The notes beneath the pieces were generated by a model. The model was not told the origin of the DNA, did no database searches, and saw only the letters and a program-made list of their open reading frames with translations. This document shows positions 27,224-38,098 of a DNA stretch of 64,000 nucleotides, piece after piece. Source of the DNA: Litoreibacter meonggei. Its GTDB lineage: Bacteria; Pseudomonadota; Alphaproteobacteria; Rhodobacterales; Rhodobacteraceae. The position numbers and the translations under genes were made by a program. Numbering within the stretch: the first letter of the stretch is position 1; the number at the start of each line of letters is the position of its first letter. The stretch is taken from positions 1-64,000 of the forward strand of contig NZ_RCCE01000001.1 of the NCBI RefSeq assembly GCF_003663885.1, in the 5' to 3' direction.

Positions 27224-27838
27224 ATGATGATTTTCTTTCGAGAACGGCTGGCGTTTCTTGCTGTTCCTAAAACGGGAACATCGGCGATTGAGAATGCTTT
27301 GGGGCCCAAGGCCTCCGCTATTTTTCGCGATCCGCCGGGAATCAAGCACACGAATGCGCGTAACTTTGAAGCCAAATACCGCAACCTGTTCGAACGCGGA
27401 AACCTACCGCCGCTAGAAACCATGGCTGTTATACGCGAGCCGGTTGATTGGCTAGGCAGCTGGTTTCGCTACCGTCAGCGCCCCGCATTAGACAGGCACC
27501 CAAACAGCACGGCTGACGTCACCTTCAACGAATTTGTGGCAGCTTATCTGCTAGACGATCAACCGCCCTATGCCAATGTAGGTCGTCAAGCCAGATTTGT
27601 TACAGATCAGAGCGGCGACCTTCTGATCAATCACCTTTTTTCCTATCACGACCTTGCCGCGGCTATCCGGTTTCTCGAGCAAAGGCTGGAGCGCGAGATC
27701 ATCCTGAAATCAGTCAATCGGTCCCCAACGAAAGAGCTGGCGCTATCACCAGAGCTATCGACCGAGCTACATAAAGCATGTGCGCTTGATTTTGAAATCT
27801 ACCATGCGTTGCAAGACGGACCATTGTCCGTCTCCTGA
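27224..27838 (+). CDS. Sulfotransferase-like protein (often mislabelled gamma-glutamyl kinase)
   Basis: 204 residues. It has a PAPS-type 5'-phosphosulfate loop, PKTGTSAIE at 15-23, and a 3'-phosphate-binding segment, AVIREPVDWLGSWFRYR, near residues 67-83. These are the sulfotransferase hallmarks. Close roseobacter homologues are, from memory, labelled gamma-glutamyl kinase in databases, but nothing here resembles an amino-acid kinase. The acceptor is unknown. It is divergent from recA; two adjacent ATGs (27224, 27227) are possible starts. Cytoplasmic, no signal peptide. Confidence 0.75.
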   Translation: MMIFFRERLAFLAVPKTGTSAIENALGPKASAIFRDPPGIKHTNARNFEAKYRNLFERGNLPPLETMAVIREPVDWLGSWFRYRQRPALDRHPNSTADVTFNEFVAAYLLDDQPPYANVGRQARFVTDQSGDLLINHLFSYHDLAAAIRFLEQRLEREIILKSVNRSPTKELALSPELSTELHKACALDFEIYHALQDGPLSVS

Positions 27839-27852
27839 GCCGGCAACTTCAC

Positions 27853-30195
27853 CTACGCTGCAGAACTCAGATGTCTGCGAACCGTAGATGTCAGCTCGTC
27901 CAGCGAGAACGGTTTTGGCAAAAAGGCAGATTCAGGAATGGTAAGCTGCTCCTCCACAGTGCTGCCATCGGCATATCCCGACATGAAGACCACCCTTAAA
28001 CGTGGCCGCGATTTTCGTGCTTCGTTAACCCAGGTAGGCCCGTCCATGCCGGGCATAATGACATCTGTCAAAACGATGTCGATATCTAACGACGCGTCTT
28101 CGAGTAGGTCCAACGCGGTTTCTCCGCAATCTGCTTCGACAACCTGAAAACCCCGATATTGAAGCGCACGGCTTGCGAACGCACGCACCGGCGCCTCATC
28201 TTCAACCAGAAGCACAACGCCATCCATCGGACCAGTTTCGACCGCAATCGGCGCGGGTTCGGACGCATTTTCAGCTACGACGGGTTTGTCATGAGTTGGA
28301 AAATATATCGTAAACACAGTCCCTTGACCCAATTCACTATCCGCAAAAATGAACCCGCCCGACTGCTTGATAATCCCATATGCCGTGGACAGCCCTAGTC
28401 CAGTCCCTTCACCGGTCTTTTTGGTTGTGTAAAACGGCTCGAAGATTTTGGGCAGTTTCTCGACAGGTATGCCGCTCCCGTCATCACTGACTTTGACGAG
28501 AACGTAGTCCCCCGCAGGAACAACAGCGCGGTCGCGGCGCAACTCGGACGTCAATTTGACATTGCGAGTTTCGATTCCAATCTGTCCTTGCCCGTCCAAC
28601 GCATCGCGCGCGTTCACGACGAGGTTCATCAACACTTGCTCCAACTGTCGGCGATCGGCGCGAACAGACATCAAATTCGGGTCATGGGTTAGCTTGAGCG
28701 ATATCTGAGCACCCACCAGCCGGTTTAGCAGATGCGTCAAATCAGAAATTGTGTCCCGCATATCCAACACTTCAAGCTGCAAGTTTTGCTTGCGCGAAAA
28801 TGCAAGAAGCTGGCCAACAAGCGAAGCCGCACGATTGGCATTCTGGTTAATCTGCTCCAAGTCCGCATAGTCTGCGTCTCCGGAATCATGTCGGATCATA
28901 AGCAAATCACAATGCCCGGAAATTGCTGTCAGCAGGTTGTTGAAATCATGCGCGACCCCCCCCGCCAACTGGCCAATGGCTTGCATTTTCTGGCTTTGTA
29001 CAAACTGCTTCTCAAGAGATTTCAATTCAGTGGCATCATTGATCAAAACAATCAAAGAGACCTCACCGTTATTGATCACGCGGCCCAAGGTAACCTGAAC
29101 GTACATCTCGTCAGAGCCACGCCGACATTTCAGCACTTCCGGTCGATGAAGGCCCTTGCCCTCAACCGCCTCGGCCAGCCAGTCATTCACCGGCCGTCCC
29201 AGACCTTCTATAAGATCACTCATGGTTTCTGCTGGTTCATCCTCAAGCGCCAGAAGCGATTTGGCGATGCGGTTGGAATCCGTCACCCGACCGTCGCGAT
29301 CGAGTTCAAGCAATGCAATCGGGAAATCTTCAAGCTGTGCCATTGTCGTTTTGGCGGCAATAGCGTCAACAACCGGTGCCAGGAAATACTCACATCGCCC
29401 CAAAGACCCATCCAAAATCACGACCATCACGTCAACAGGGCCATCTGGACCGTTCACGACTGAGTGCTGACCGGAGGTTTCTGGAACGTCGACAAATATC
29501 GAACTCAGCGTCTTGGCCCGCCCGCCGACAAGCTTTCGCATCGCTTCATTCATGAAAAGTACAGACCCCGAACCACCGATTGTGAACATTGGCAGCGACA
29601 ACCGATCAGCGGCATGGCCTCCGCCGGATTGCTCGGTTTGACATTGTATCCGCCAAATCAGGTCTTCCGAATTGGCAATCCTATGCGCTGAGATGCGGAA
29701 GTTCCCGCGCCGCGTCACAACATCTTCATGCGCGAAATCGGCCTTCTGCGCCTTGGTCTGCAGGCGAAACACGATTGCGCTGGCGTTGCTCATCATTTGT
29801 CCAAGCGCCTGCTCCAGCGCCTCGCCCTCCGGCACTGAGAGTAGCTTTTTTGCGGCTGCGTTTTTCGATAGGACAAGGCCACTGGCGTCAGTGACGAAGA
29901 CCGCTCTTTCGTCATGGGCGATCACGTCATCAATCGATACCGCGGGTGCCCCTTTACCCGCCGAAAAACGCCGCATGGTGACCGCCCCAAGGCCAACCAC
30001 CCCACATATTGCGGCCACGATCAGGAATATCCGAAGATCCGAGATAGTCAGAAAAGACATGACAAGAATAACTACAAGAGCTGCAGGAATCCCAATGCGC
30101 GATGCCAGCCCCTCACTTGCACGACTTATGGCACTGCCTGCCTCCACCAGTTGGTTCAAACCCGCGCTCCCAATAGAATCACTCCTCAAAACCAT
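27853..30195 (-). CDS. cckA: Hybrid histidine kinase CckA
   Basis: 780 residues. Two membrane helices lie at about 37-54 and 56-74, followed by PAS-like sensor regions. The HisKA box GGVAHDFNN has the phospho-acceptor His416. The ATP-binding domain follows (NLVVNARDA, DDGSGIP, EGTGLGLSTAYG), then a receiver domain with Asp711 in VLTDVIMPGMDG. This order is that of CckA, which phosphorylates CtrA and CpdR through ChpT to control motility, gene transfer agents or cell cycle in alphaproteobacteria. ChpT and CtrA are not in the window. Confidence 0.95.
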   Translation of the reverse strand: MVLRSDSIGSAGLNQLVEAGSAISRASEGLASRIGIPAALVVILVMSFLTISDLRIFLIVAAICGVVGLGAVTMRRFSAGKGAPAVSIDDVIAHDERAVFVTDASGLVLSKNAAAKKLLSVPEGEALEQALGQMMSNASAIVFRLQTKAQKADFAHEDVVTRRGNFRISAHRIANSEDLIWRIQCQTEQSGGGHAADRLSLPMFTIGGSGSVLFMNEAMRKLVGGRAKTLSSIFVDVPETSGQHSVVNGPDGPVDVMVVILDGSLGRCEYFLAPVVDAIAAKTTMAQLEDFPIALLELDRDGRVTDSNRIAKSLLALEDEPAETMSDLIEGLGRPVNDWLAEAVEGKGLHRPEVLKCRRGSDEMYVQVTLGRVINNGEVSLIVLINDATELKSLEKQFVQSQKMQAIGQLAGGVAHDFNNLLTAISGHCDLLMIRHDSGDADYADLEQINQNANRAASLVGQLLAFSRKQNLQLEVLDMRDTISDLTHLLNRLVGAQISLKLTHDPNLMSVRADRRQLEQVLMNLVVNARDALDGQGQIGIETRNVKLTSELRRDRAVVPAGDYVLVKVSDDGSGIPVEKLPKIFEPFYTTKKTGEGTGLGLSTAYGIIKQSGGFIFADSELGQGTVFTIYFPTHDKPVVAENASEPAPIAVETGPMDGVVLLVEDEAPVRAFASRALQYRGFQVVEADCGETALDLLEDASLDIDIVLTDVIMPGMDGPTWVNEARKSRPRLRVVFMSGYADGSTVEEQLTIPESAFLPKPFSLDELTSTVRRHLSSAA

Positions 30196-30243
30196 CCCCG
30201 AGAACTATTAACTGGCTCTTAACGGATGGCGTGAAGCGACCTA

Positions 30244-31416
30244 TTAAGTCGGCGTATCTCTCGTCAAGTAAGCGATATAGAACCCGTCCCCGCCCTCAAG
30301 CGGGGAAAAGCGGCGGTCAAACGAGCAGTGCCAGCCGTTGTTTTCCGCGCAAAACTGCGCAATCTGATCCTCATTCTCACTCTGAAACAACGAGCACGTG
30401 GCGAAAGCCAGCACGCCGTTCATAGCAACCAGCGGAGCCGCTTCGCGCAAAATTTCCTGCTGAACTGCAAGCAATTTCTCGAATGACTCACGGGTCAATG
30501 ACCACTTGCCTTCGGGTGATCGACGCCATGCCCCGCTCCCAGAACATGGAACGTCGCACAGTACCAAATCAAACGGCTCGGCCTTCTGGCAGGCATCCGT
30601 GGTCAGAACCTGTACCTTCAACCCTGCCCGTTTCGCGCGCGGCTGTAGGTCGCGTAGACGTTGTGGGTTAGCATCATGGGCAAACAGTTTCGCGCCGCTC
30701 TGATCGCCATAGGCCAGCACCTTGCCGCCGCCGCCGGCGCAATAATCCAGCATACGCTCCGCAACGGGAAGCCCCGCACACAAGGCTTGGGACGCCGCAT
30801 CCTGCAGTTCGACCAATCCAGACGTATAGGCCACGCTGGACGCGACTTTCCTTGGATTTTCTATAACTTCCAATGCTGTCTTCGCTAAATTATGCGGAAC
30901 GGCGACTATACCGTCGGTGGCCAACGAGGAGATCGCAGTGTCCAGAGAACCGCGTGACAGGTTAACCCGCAGGTAAACAACTGCACGCTCTGTCAAAACG
31001 GTGGCTATCGCCAAAGCATCCTCGCCGACCGATACTTCCAATTCAGACGCAAGCCAAGCTGGCAGGTTGTATACGTTTTGCTGAGGCAAGCTAAGCCGCG
31101 TCTGTTCATCGGCACCCAACACATCCGGCGCATGCCCTTCGCCGGTAAACATCGCCCGCAGGTCGTCCAGGCCGTGTGTAACATTCGCAGCATGTGCCAC
31201 GACAAGCCCGCGGCCAGTTAAACCGCCTGCTGAACGGCTGTAGCTTTCACGCTTCCGCAAGCAATCAAACACGATGTCGCGTACCGCGGCCCGATCCTTC
31301 GATCCTGCAAACCGCGAACGCCGCGCCCAGTTGGTCAATGCCTTCTCGGCGGCGGTGCCTGACAGATATTGGTCAAGAACCTCAATTGCCGCCGACAGGC
31401 GCGCCGCAGGGGTCAT
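30244..31416 (-). CDS. RsmB/NOP-family RNA (cytosine-5) methyltransferase
   Basis: 390 residues. The N-terminal NusB-like region (LDQYLSGTAAEKALTNWARRSRFAG) precedes a Rossmann methyltransferase domain. SAM-binding motif: MLDYCAGGGGKVLAYG. The two catalytic cysteines lie in LCDVPCSGSGAWRRSPEG and FATCSLFQSENEDQ, as in m5C RNA methyltransferases. The target is probably rRNA. It follows guaB with no gap: the guaB stop TAG at 31417-31419 abuts its ATG, so the two are coupled. Confidence 0.88.
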   Translation of the reverse strand: MTPAARLSAAIEVLDQYLSGTAAEKALTNWARRSRFAGSKDRAAVRDIVFDCLRKRESYSRSAGGLTGRGLVVAHAANVTHGLDDLRAMFTGEGHAPDVLGADEQTRLSLPQQNVYNLPAWLASELEVSVGEDALAIATVLTERAVVYLRVNLSRGSLDTAISSLATDGIVAVPHNLAKTALEVIENPRKVASSVAYTSGLVELQDAASQALCAGLPVAERMLDYCAGGGGKVLAYGDQSGAKLFAHDANPQRLRDLQPRAKRAGLKVQVLTTDACQKAEPFDLVLCDVPCSGSGAWRRSPEGKWSLTRESFEKLLAVQQEILREAAPLVAMNGVLAFATCSLFQSENEDQIAQFCAENNGWHCSFDRRFSPLEGGDGFYIAYLTRDTPT

Positions 31417-32907
<1,491 letters not shown>

Positions 32908-32978
32908 TCATGGATTTCTCGGATGCGAAAGGGCAGATTTTGTGGCAAAGGGACGCAAACACCCTCGGAGCACCAAAT

Positions 32979-33434
32979 ATGCCCTCTATCCTCGTCGATG
33001 CAGACGCCTGCCCCGTGAAAGAGGAGATCTTCAAGGTCGCCTATCGCCTGAACACGCCCGTGACCTTGGTCGCCAACAGTTACCTACGCACACCGAACCA
33101 TCCGCTGATCTCCATGCAGGTGGTCTCCGACGGGTTCGATGCGGCCGACGACTGGATCGCCGAGAACGCCACGCCGTCCTGCGTGGTGATCACCGCCGAC
33201 ATCTTGCTGGCGGGTCGCTGCATCGAGGTCGGCGCTACGGTGCTGGGGCCAACGGGCAAGCCGTTCAACTCGTCCAATATCGGCGGGGCTATTGCGACCC
33301 GCGCGATCATGGCGGACCTGCGCGCGGGGCTGGAGCAAACCTCCGGCCCCGCGCCGTTCTCCAACAAGGACCGCTCGCAATTTCTCAACGCGCTGGACCG
33401 CGAGTTGCAACGGCTCAAGCGTGAAGGGCTTTAA
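32979..33434 (+). CDS. YaiI/YqxD family protein (DUF188)
   Basis: 151 residues from the ATG at 32979. It matches the PIN-like DUF188 family: [18 protein letters not shown] at the N-terminus, then [16 protein letters not shown] and the C-terminal [17 protein letters not shown]. Family members are predicted nucleases of unknown role. A longer frame starting at 32877 overlaps the guaB promoter and lacks similarity, so it is excluded. Its 3' end overlaps the convergent rlmE gene by four bases. Confidence 0.88.
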   Translation: MPSILVDADACPVKEEIFKVAYRLNTPVTLVANSYLRTPNHPLISMQVVSDGFDAADDWIAENATPSCVVITADILLAGRCIEVGATVLGPTGKPFNSSNIGGAIATRAIMADLRAGLEQTSGPAPFSNKDRSQFLNALDRELQRLKREGL

Positions 33435-34171
33435 TCTCGCCCCTTGAACCCTTGGGCCACGACAAACTTCTCCGAACTGTCGGACCGGCTCGCACCGGGT
33501 TTGAAATTCGCCACCTTTTTAAAGCGCTGCTTCAGGATGTGCTGCAACTCGCCCTCCGCGCCACCGGCCAGAACTTTGGCGACGAAAACGCCGCCCTCTT
33601 CCAGCACGTCAAAGGCGAAATAGGCCGCCGCCTCGCACAGCGCGATGATGCGCATGTGGTCGGTTTGCTTATGTCCGCAGGACGCCGCCGCCATATCGCT
33701 CATCACGACATCAGCAGGGCCGCCAAGCCATTCTTTCACTTTGTCATCAGCGCCTTCGTCCAGAAAGTCCAGAACATGCAGCTCGCAACCTAGGATCGGC
33801 TCGACTTCTTGGATGTCGACCCCAAGCACATAACCTTGCGCCTTGCCTGCGCGGTCGCCCAACGCGTTCACACGTTTGGCGGCGATTTGACACCACCCCC
33901 CCGGCGCACAGCCAAGGTCGACCACCCGCTTGCCCGGCGTCAGGAAGCGGTACTTGTCGTCAATTTCGGAAATCTTGAACGCCGCCCGCCCGCGCAGCCC
34001 TTCGGCCTTGGCGCGTTTGACGTAAGGGTCGTTCAACTGGCGCTGCAGCCACAACGTCGAAGACATGGTGCGCCCGCGCGCGGACTTCACCTTCACCTTC
34101 AGATCGCGCTGCCCGCGCCCCGAGGTATTTCCAGCCTTACTGCCGTTTGGTCCGGTTGGTGATTTGGCCAT
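33431..34171 (-). CDS. rlmE: 23S rRNA 2'-O-ribose U2552 methyltransferase
   Basis: 246 residues. The RrmJ/FtsJ fold is clear: a Lys in the [16 protein letters not shown] segment, SAM motif [15 protein letters not shown], catalytic Asp in DVVMSDMA, and [14 protein letters not shown] carrying the second catalytic Lys. The N-terminal 35 residues are basic and Gly-rich, longer than in E. coli. It methylates the ribosomal A-loop late in 50S assembly. Copy D of the dispersed repeat lies just upstream, between it and ppx. Confidence 0.95.
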   Translation of the reverse strand: MAKSPTGPNGSKAGNTSGRGQRDLKVKVKSARGRTMSSTLWLQRQLNDPYVKRAKAEGLRGRAAFKISEIDDKYRFLTPGKRVVDLGCAPGGWCQIAAKRVNALGDRAGKAQGYVLGVDIQEVEPILGCELHVLDFLDEGADDKVKEWLGGPADVVMSDMAAASCGHKQTDHMRIIALCEAAAYFAFDVLEEGGVFVAKVLAGGAEGELQHILKQRFKKVANFKPGASRSDSSEKFVVAQGFKGRD

Positions 34172-34180
34172 GCTCTCAAC

Positions 34181-34200
34181 TTCATCTTGGTAAAAATATT
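34181..34200 (-). repeat. Copy D of a dispersed intergenic repeat
   Basis: On the reverse strand it reads AATATTTTTACCAAGATGAA, preceded by GCCTCCGGCGGG, as in copy C (22765-22785). Here the second GC-rich arm is missing, so no full terminator hairpin forms. It lies 10 bases upstream of the rlmE start. Confidence 0.65.
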
Positions 34201-34244
34201 CCCGCCGGAGGCTTCCCTACCCCTACTGACGCGCAAAGGCCAGC

Positions 34245-35387
34245 TTAGTAAGGCCCTTCCTCCAACACCCCGTCACTCGACATCTGCGCATAGAGGAGCC
34301 CTTCACGTAAGCCCCGATCCGCCACAGACAAGCGGTCGGTGGGCCAGACCCGCAGCAAAGCCTGCAAAATGGCAGCCCCAGACATGATCAGCGCGTGACG
34401 GTCCTTGCCAATGCGCGGATCGGTGCGGCGGCCCTCAGGCCCCATATGCAGGTAGCTCTGGATCACGTGGTCAATCTGGTCCGACGTCATCCGAAGACCG
34501 TCCACCTTGTTGCGGTCATAACGCTTCAATCCCAGATGGGACGCAGCCACAGTCGTCACAGTCCCCGACGTGCCGACGATCTGGAATCCTGCCCTGACCT
34601 GATCCGCGTCGATATAGGGTGTAAATTCGGCCAGATTTTCCTCGAAAAACCACGACATCAACGCGAAACGCGCCCCGTCGTCATCCACATCGTTGAACTG
34701 GTCGCGCAACGTGGCAACGCCCAACGGCACCGAAATCCAGTCCACAACCTTGGCCGCCGGAAACTCGCTGTTCTTGCTGTCAAACCCTGTGTGCAGCCGC
34801 ATGATCGCACGGGGGCGGTCCACTTTGGGAACACGGCTCAGGTCGATCCACACCAGTTCCGTCGAACCGCCACCGATGTCGACCACCAACAATTGCTCCG
34901 TGTTCACCGACACCAAAGGCGCGCAAGAAATCACAGCAAAGCGGGCTTCTTCCTCCGGCTTGATAATCTCCAGATCCAGCCCCGTCTCACGGGTCACGAG
35001 CTTCAGGAACTCTTCAGAATTGGTCGCGCGCCGACAGGCTTCGGTGGCCACCAGCCGCATCCGCTTTACCTCATGGTGGCGCAGTTTCTTCTGGCAAATC
35101 TTCAATGCCCCAACCGTGCGTGCCATAGAATTGCGCGACAGCTTGCCGGTGCTCTCAAGCCCCGCCCCAAGCTGCACGGATTTGGAAAAGCTGTCGACGA
35201 CGTGGAACTGGCTGCCCTTGGGCTGAGCGATTAACATGCGGCATGAATTGGTGCCAAGATCCAGCGCCGCATAGAGGTCAGCCGGGTCTGGTTTGCCTGC
35301 GGGTGCAGGCTGGGTCGCGGGCCGCGCGGTCGGCACAAGGGCCGGTTTGACGAACGGGCCCGCACTGTGCGGCGGACGTTTCGCCAT
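34245..35387 (-). CDS. Exopolyphosphatase / guanosine pentaphosphatase family protein
   Basis: 380 residues from the ATG at 35387, which has a GAGG site 9 bases upstream. The ASKHA phosphate loops are intact: YAALDLGTNSCRMLIA near residue 45 and LLVVDIGGGSTELVWID near 170, with the catalytic Glu in VATEACRRATNSEEF. The Ppx/GppA family degrades polyphosphate or pppGpp; which one cannot be told. The N-terminus before residue 43 is Pro/Ala-rich and probably disordered. The 264 bases upstream (35388-35651) hold no convincing gene. Confidence 0.9.
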   Translation of the reverse strand: MAKRPPHSAGPFVKPALVPTARPATQPAPAGKPDPADLYAALDLGTNSCRMLIAQPKGSQFHVVDSFSKSVQLGAGLESTGKLSRNSMARTVGALKICQKKLRHHEVKRMRLVATEACRRATNSEEFLKLVTRETGLDLEIIKPEEEARFAVISCAPLVSVNTEQLLVVDIGGGSTELVWIDLSRVPKVDRPRAIMRLHTGFDSKNSEFPAAKVVDWISVPLGVATLRDQFNDVDDDGARFALMSWFFEENLAEFTPYIDADQVRAGFQIVGTSGTVTTVAASHLGLKRYDRNKVDGLRMTSDQIDHVIQSYLHMGPEGRRTDPRIGKDRHALIMSGAAILQALLRVWPTDRLSVADRGLREGLLYAQMSSDGVLEEGPY

Positions 35388-35651
35388 GGCGCAGGGCCTC
35401 CTAAACTCAGGGTTACCCTCAACGTAGGAGCGCAAACGCTTTGAAGCAAGCAAGACCTTGTCCCAACCTCATAAAAACCATGAGAAATATGAGACGGGTG
35501 ATAGCTGGCTCCTACGCGCAAAGCCCCTTAGCTATGGGTGCGACAGGTCAGGGTCGCTCCGCCTTGTTCAAATGTCGAAAACGCACCTCGGCTACCGTCA
35601 ACAGACGCATAGAGTCGATAAAACGGCGCGCAATACGAAGGATTCGACCCC

Positions 35652-35951
35652 ATGCCCGATGTGACAATAGTTTACTGGCGCGACATCCCCGCTCAGGTCA
35701 TCGTGGGCAAGGGCCGCCGTGGCCATAAAGTCCAGCTAGAAGAACGCTTCGAGCAGGCCATTGACCGCGCGGCGATGAAGGTTGGGGCCAAGGATGCCGA
35801 TGCCTATCTGGCCGATTGGCGCAAGGCCGCGCCTTACGAAGTCGATGGCGACCCTCAAGAGGTCGCAAAAGCCGAAGCGGCGCGGCTAGAGGCCGAATAC
35901 GACACCGACAGGATCAAGCAGCTGATCGCGAATGACGGCAATGCCGCCTGA
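35652..35951 (+). CDS. Virulence-factor family small protein next to one-carbon genes
   Basis: 99 residues, recognised as the small family labelled virulence factor in databases (MPDVTIVYWRDIPAQVIVG start). The name is historical and no activity is established. In roseobacters, from memory, it regularly sits beside the MetF-like and methyltetrahydrofolate methyltransferase genes, as here, so a role in one-carbon or corrinoid chemistry is more plausible than virulence. It ends 31 bases before the MetF-like start and is probably the first gene of that operon. Confidence 0.75.
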   Translation: MPDVTIVYWRDIPAQVIVGKGRRGHKVQLEERFEQAIDRAAMKVGAKDADAYLADWRKAAPYEVDGDPQEVAKAEAARLEAEYDTDRIKQLIANDGNAA

Positions 35952-35982
35952 CACGATCACGACGCGCATTAGGGAGGGGCTC

Positions 35983-36906
35983 ATGGCCTTGCTAAACTTC
36001 AAACGCACCGCACCGGCTCAAGAGGTCACGGTGAACCCGCAGGTAGAGACCTTCCTGAAGGATTACTCCATCGAGGTGATGCCCCGCACCGCCGAGAAGG
36101 TCGAAGACTTCCGCGAGTTGCTGCCCGAAGGCACCCGCGTCTACATCGCCCACATCGAAGGCACACCAATTGACGAGATGGTCGCCACCGCCGCGCGCTT
36201 GAACCGCGACGGCTACAAAGTGATGCCCCACTTCCCCGCGCGCATTATCAAAGACAAAGCCACGCTATCCGACTGGATTGCCCGCTACCAAGGTGAAGCA
36301 GACGTTAAGCAAGCGTTGCTGCTGGCTGGCGGCGTCGCCCAGCCGCATGGTGAGTTCGACAGTTCCATGCAGCTGCTGGAAACCGGCCTGTTCGGTGACT
36401 TCGACCGCCTGCACGTCGCAGGCCACCCCGAAGGCAACCGCGACATCGACACTGATGGCAGCATGAAGAACGTCTCGGATGCACTTGCATGGAAACAGAA
36501 ATTCTCCGAAACAACTGACGCCAAGATGGCGCTGGCCACGCAGTTTGCTTTCGAGGCTGGTCCGATCATCGAATGGGCCAACTCCATCAAGGCGGCAGGC
36601 ATCGACCTGCCCGTTCATATCGGCATCGCCGGCCCTGCCAAGCTGCAAACGCTGATCAAGTTCGCCATCGCCTGCGGCGTCGGCCCGTCGCTGAAAGTGC
36701 TGCAAAAGCGCGCCATGGACGTCACCAAACTGCTGCTGCCCTACGAGCCTACCGAGGTGATCAACACCCTTGCCGCGCACAAGGCAGCGAACCCTGACTT
36801 CAACATCGAATCCGTTCACTTCTTCCCGCTTGGCGGCATCAAGACCAACGCCAACTGGGCCATCGCCAATGGCGGCGCCTCCGGCGTTCCGGCAGACCAA
36901 GCATAA
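35983..36906 (+). CDS. MetF-like methylenetetrahydrofolate reductase
   Basis: 307 residues from the ATG at 35983, which has a strong GGGAGGGG site. It is a divergent MetF-type barrel: RVYIAHIEGTPIDEM near the N-terminus, LLLAGGVAQPHGEF (the equivalent of the folate/FAD loop), HVAGHPEGNRD, and ATQFAFEAGPIIEW. It should reduce methylene-THF to methyl-THF, the methyl donor for the next gene. Cofactor use cannot be told. Thirteen bases separate it from the methyltransferase gene, so they are co-transcribed. Confidence 0.85.
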   Translation: MALLNFKRTAPAQEVTVNPQVETFLKDYSIEVMPRTAEKVEDFRELLPEGTRVYIAHIEGTPIDEMVATAARLNRDGYKVMPHFPARIIKDKATLSDWIARYQGEADVKQALLLAGGVAQPHGEFDSSMQLLETGLFGDFDRLHVAGHPEGNRDIDTDGSMKNVSDALAWKQKFSETTDAKMALATQFAFEAGPIIEWANSIKAAGIDLPVHIGIAGPAKLQTLIKFAIACGVGPSLKVLQKRAMDVTKLLLPYEPTEVINTLAAHKAANPDFNIESVHFFPLGGIKTNANWAIANGGASGVPADQA

Positions 36907-36919
36907 GAGAGATCAGTTA

Positions 36920-38002
36920 ATGACCCGCACGATCGTCGAATCCAAAACCAAAACCGCCATTATCGGCTTTGACCAACCGTTCTGCGTGATCGGAGAGCGG
37001 ATCAACCCGACAGGGCGTAAGATCCTCAACGAGGAGCTGGAAAAAGGCGACTTCTCCCGCGTTGAAGCCGATGCGATTGCCCAAACGCTGGCGGGCGCGA
37101 ACATTCTCGATATCAACTCGGGTGCGGTCTTCTCCAACAAAATGGCCGAAGACCCGCGTTATGCCGACAACAACTTCGTCGAGCCGACCTTGATGAAAGA
37201 ACTTGTTGAGCGTGTTCAGAAGGTTACCGACATTCCTTTGTGCATCGACAGCTCGGTCCCGGGCGCGTTGGAAAACGGTCTTGCGGCTGCCGAAGGCCGC
37301 CCATTGTTGAACTCCGTCACGGGTGAAGAAGAGCGCCTTGAGCTGGTTCTGCCATTGGTCAAGAAATACAACGTTCCTGTGGTTGCGATTTCGAACGATG
37401 ACACCGGCATTTCCGAAGACCCCGACGTGCGATTTGCCGTCGCTAAGAAGATCGTGGAGCGTGCCGCCGACTTCGGCATCCCCGCACATGACATCGTCGT
37501 TGACCCACTGGTCATGCCCATCGGCGCGATGGGCACCGCGGGCTTGCAGGTGTTCACCCTTGTACGCCGCCTGCGCGAAGAATTGGGCGTGAACACCACC
37601 TGCGGCGCATCCAACATCTCGTTCGGCCTGCCCAACCGCCACGGCGTCAACAACGCCTTTCTGCCCATGGCGATGGCTGCTGGCATGACGTCCGCTATTA
37701 TGAACCCTGTCGCCTTGCCCGTCGGGCCTATCAAGATGCAAGAAAAGCTCGATGCTCTTGCTGCTGCGGGCATCGTCGTTCCAGACGATATTGATCCAGA
37801 ACTGCTGGCGCAACTGACCGGCCTCGGCTCCACCAAGCCGCAACCCGGCAAGGAGATGGAGGCTATCCGCGCCGCCAACTTCCTGATGAACCAAGACCCG
37901 TCCGGTGGTGCTTGGATCAACTTCAACAAGCCAAAGAACGCAGACGGCTCTGCCGCTGCCGCCCGTGGTGGACGCGCGGGCGGGCGTCGCCGTCGGGGCT
38001 AA
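36920..38002 (+). CDS. Methyltetrahydrofolate:corrinoid methyltransferase, pterin-binding domain protein
   Basis: 360 residues. It is a DHPS-like pterin-binding barrel: CVIGERINPTGRK near residue 21, NILDINSG, CIDSS, and NTTCGASNISFGLPNRHGVN, as in the folate domain of MetH and in AcsE/MtgA-type enzymes. It would move the methyl group of methyl-THF to a corrinoid protein, so it can serve as one piece of a split methionine synthase. After residue 345 the tail becomes Gly/Arg-rich, ending GGRAGGRRRRG, which these domains normally lack. The start at 36920 is chosen by homology; a longer frame from 36770 overlaps the MetF-like gene. Confidence 0.88.
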   Translation: MTRTIVESKTKTAIIGFDQPFCVIGERINPTGRKILNEELEKGDFSRVEADAIAQTLAGANILDINSGAVFSNKMAEDPRYADNNFVEPTLMKELVERVQKVTDIPLCIDSSVPGALENGLAAAEGRPLLNSVTGEEERLELVLPLVKKYNVPVVAISNDDTGISEDPDVRFAVAKKIVERAADFGIPAHDIVVDPLVMPIGAMGTAGLQVFTLVRRLREELGVNTTCGASNISFGLPNRHGVNNAFLPMAMAAGMTSAIMNPVALPVGPIKMQEKLDALAAAGIVVPDDIDPELLAQLTGLGSTKPQPGKEMEAIRAANFLMNQDPSGGAWINFNKPKNADGSAAAARGGRAGGRRRRG

Positions 38003-38017
38003 TACACGCTAAACAAA

Positions 38018-38045
38018 AGGCAAAGCGGTATATTTCGCTTTGCCT
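38018..38045 (+). terminator. Hairpin after the methyltransferase gene, probable terminator
   Basis: AGGCAAAGCG (38018-38027) pairs perfectly with CGCTTTGCCT (38036-38045) around an 8-base loop. There is no T-run after it, so it may instead stabilise the 3' end of the one-carbon mRNA. It is 16 bases past the stop. Confidence 0.5.
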
Positions 38046-38098
38046 GATCAGGAAGATGCGGCAAAACGCTGATATATTTCAGTCAGGAGATTTGCCCA

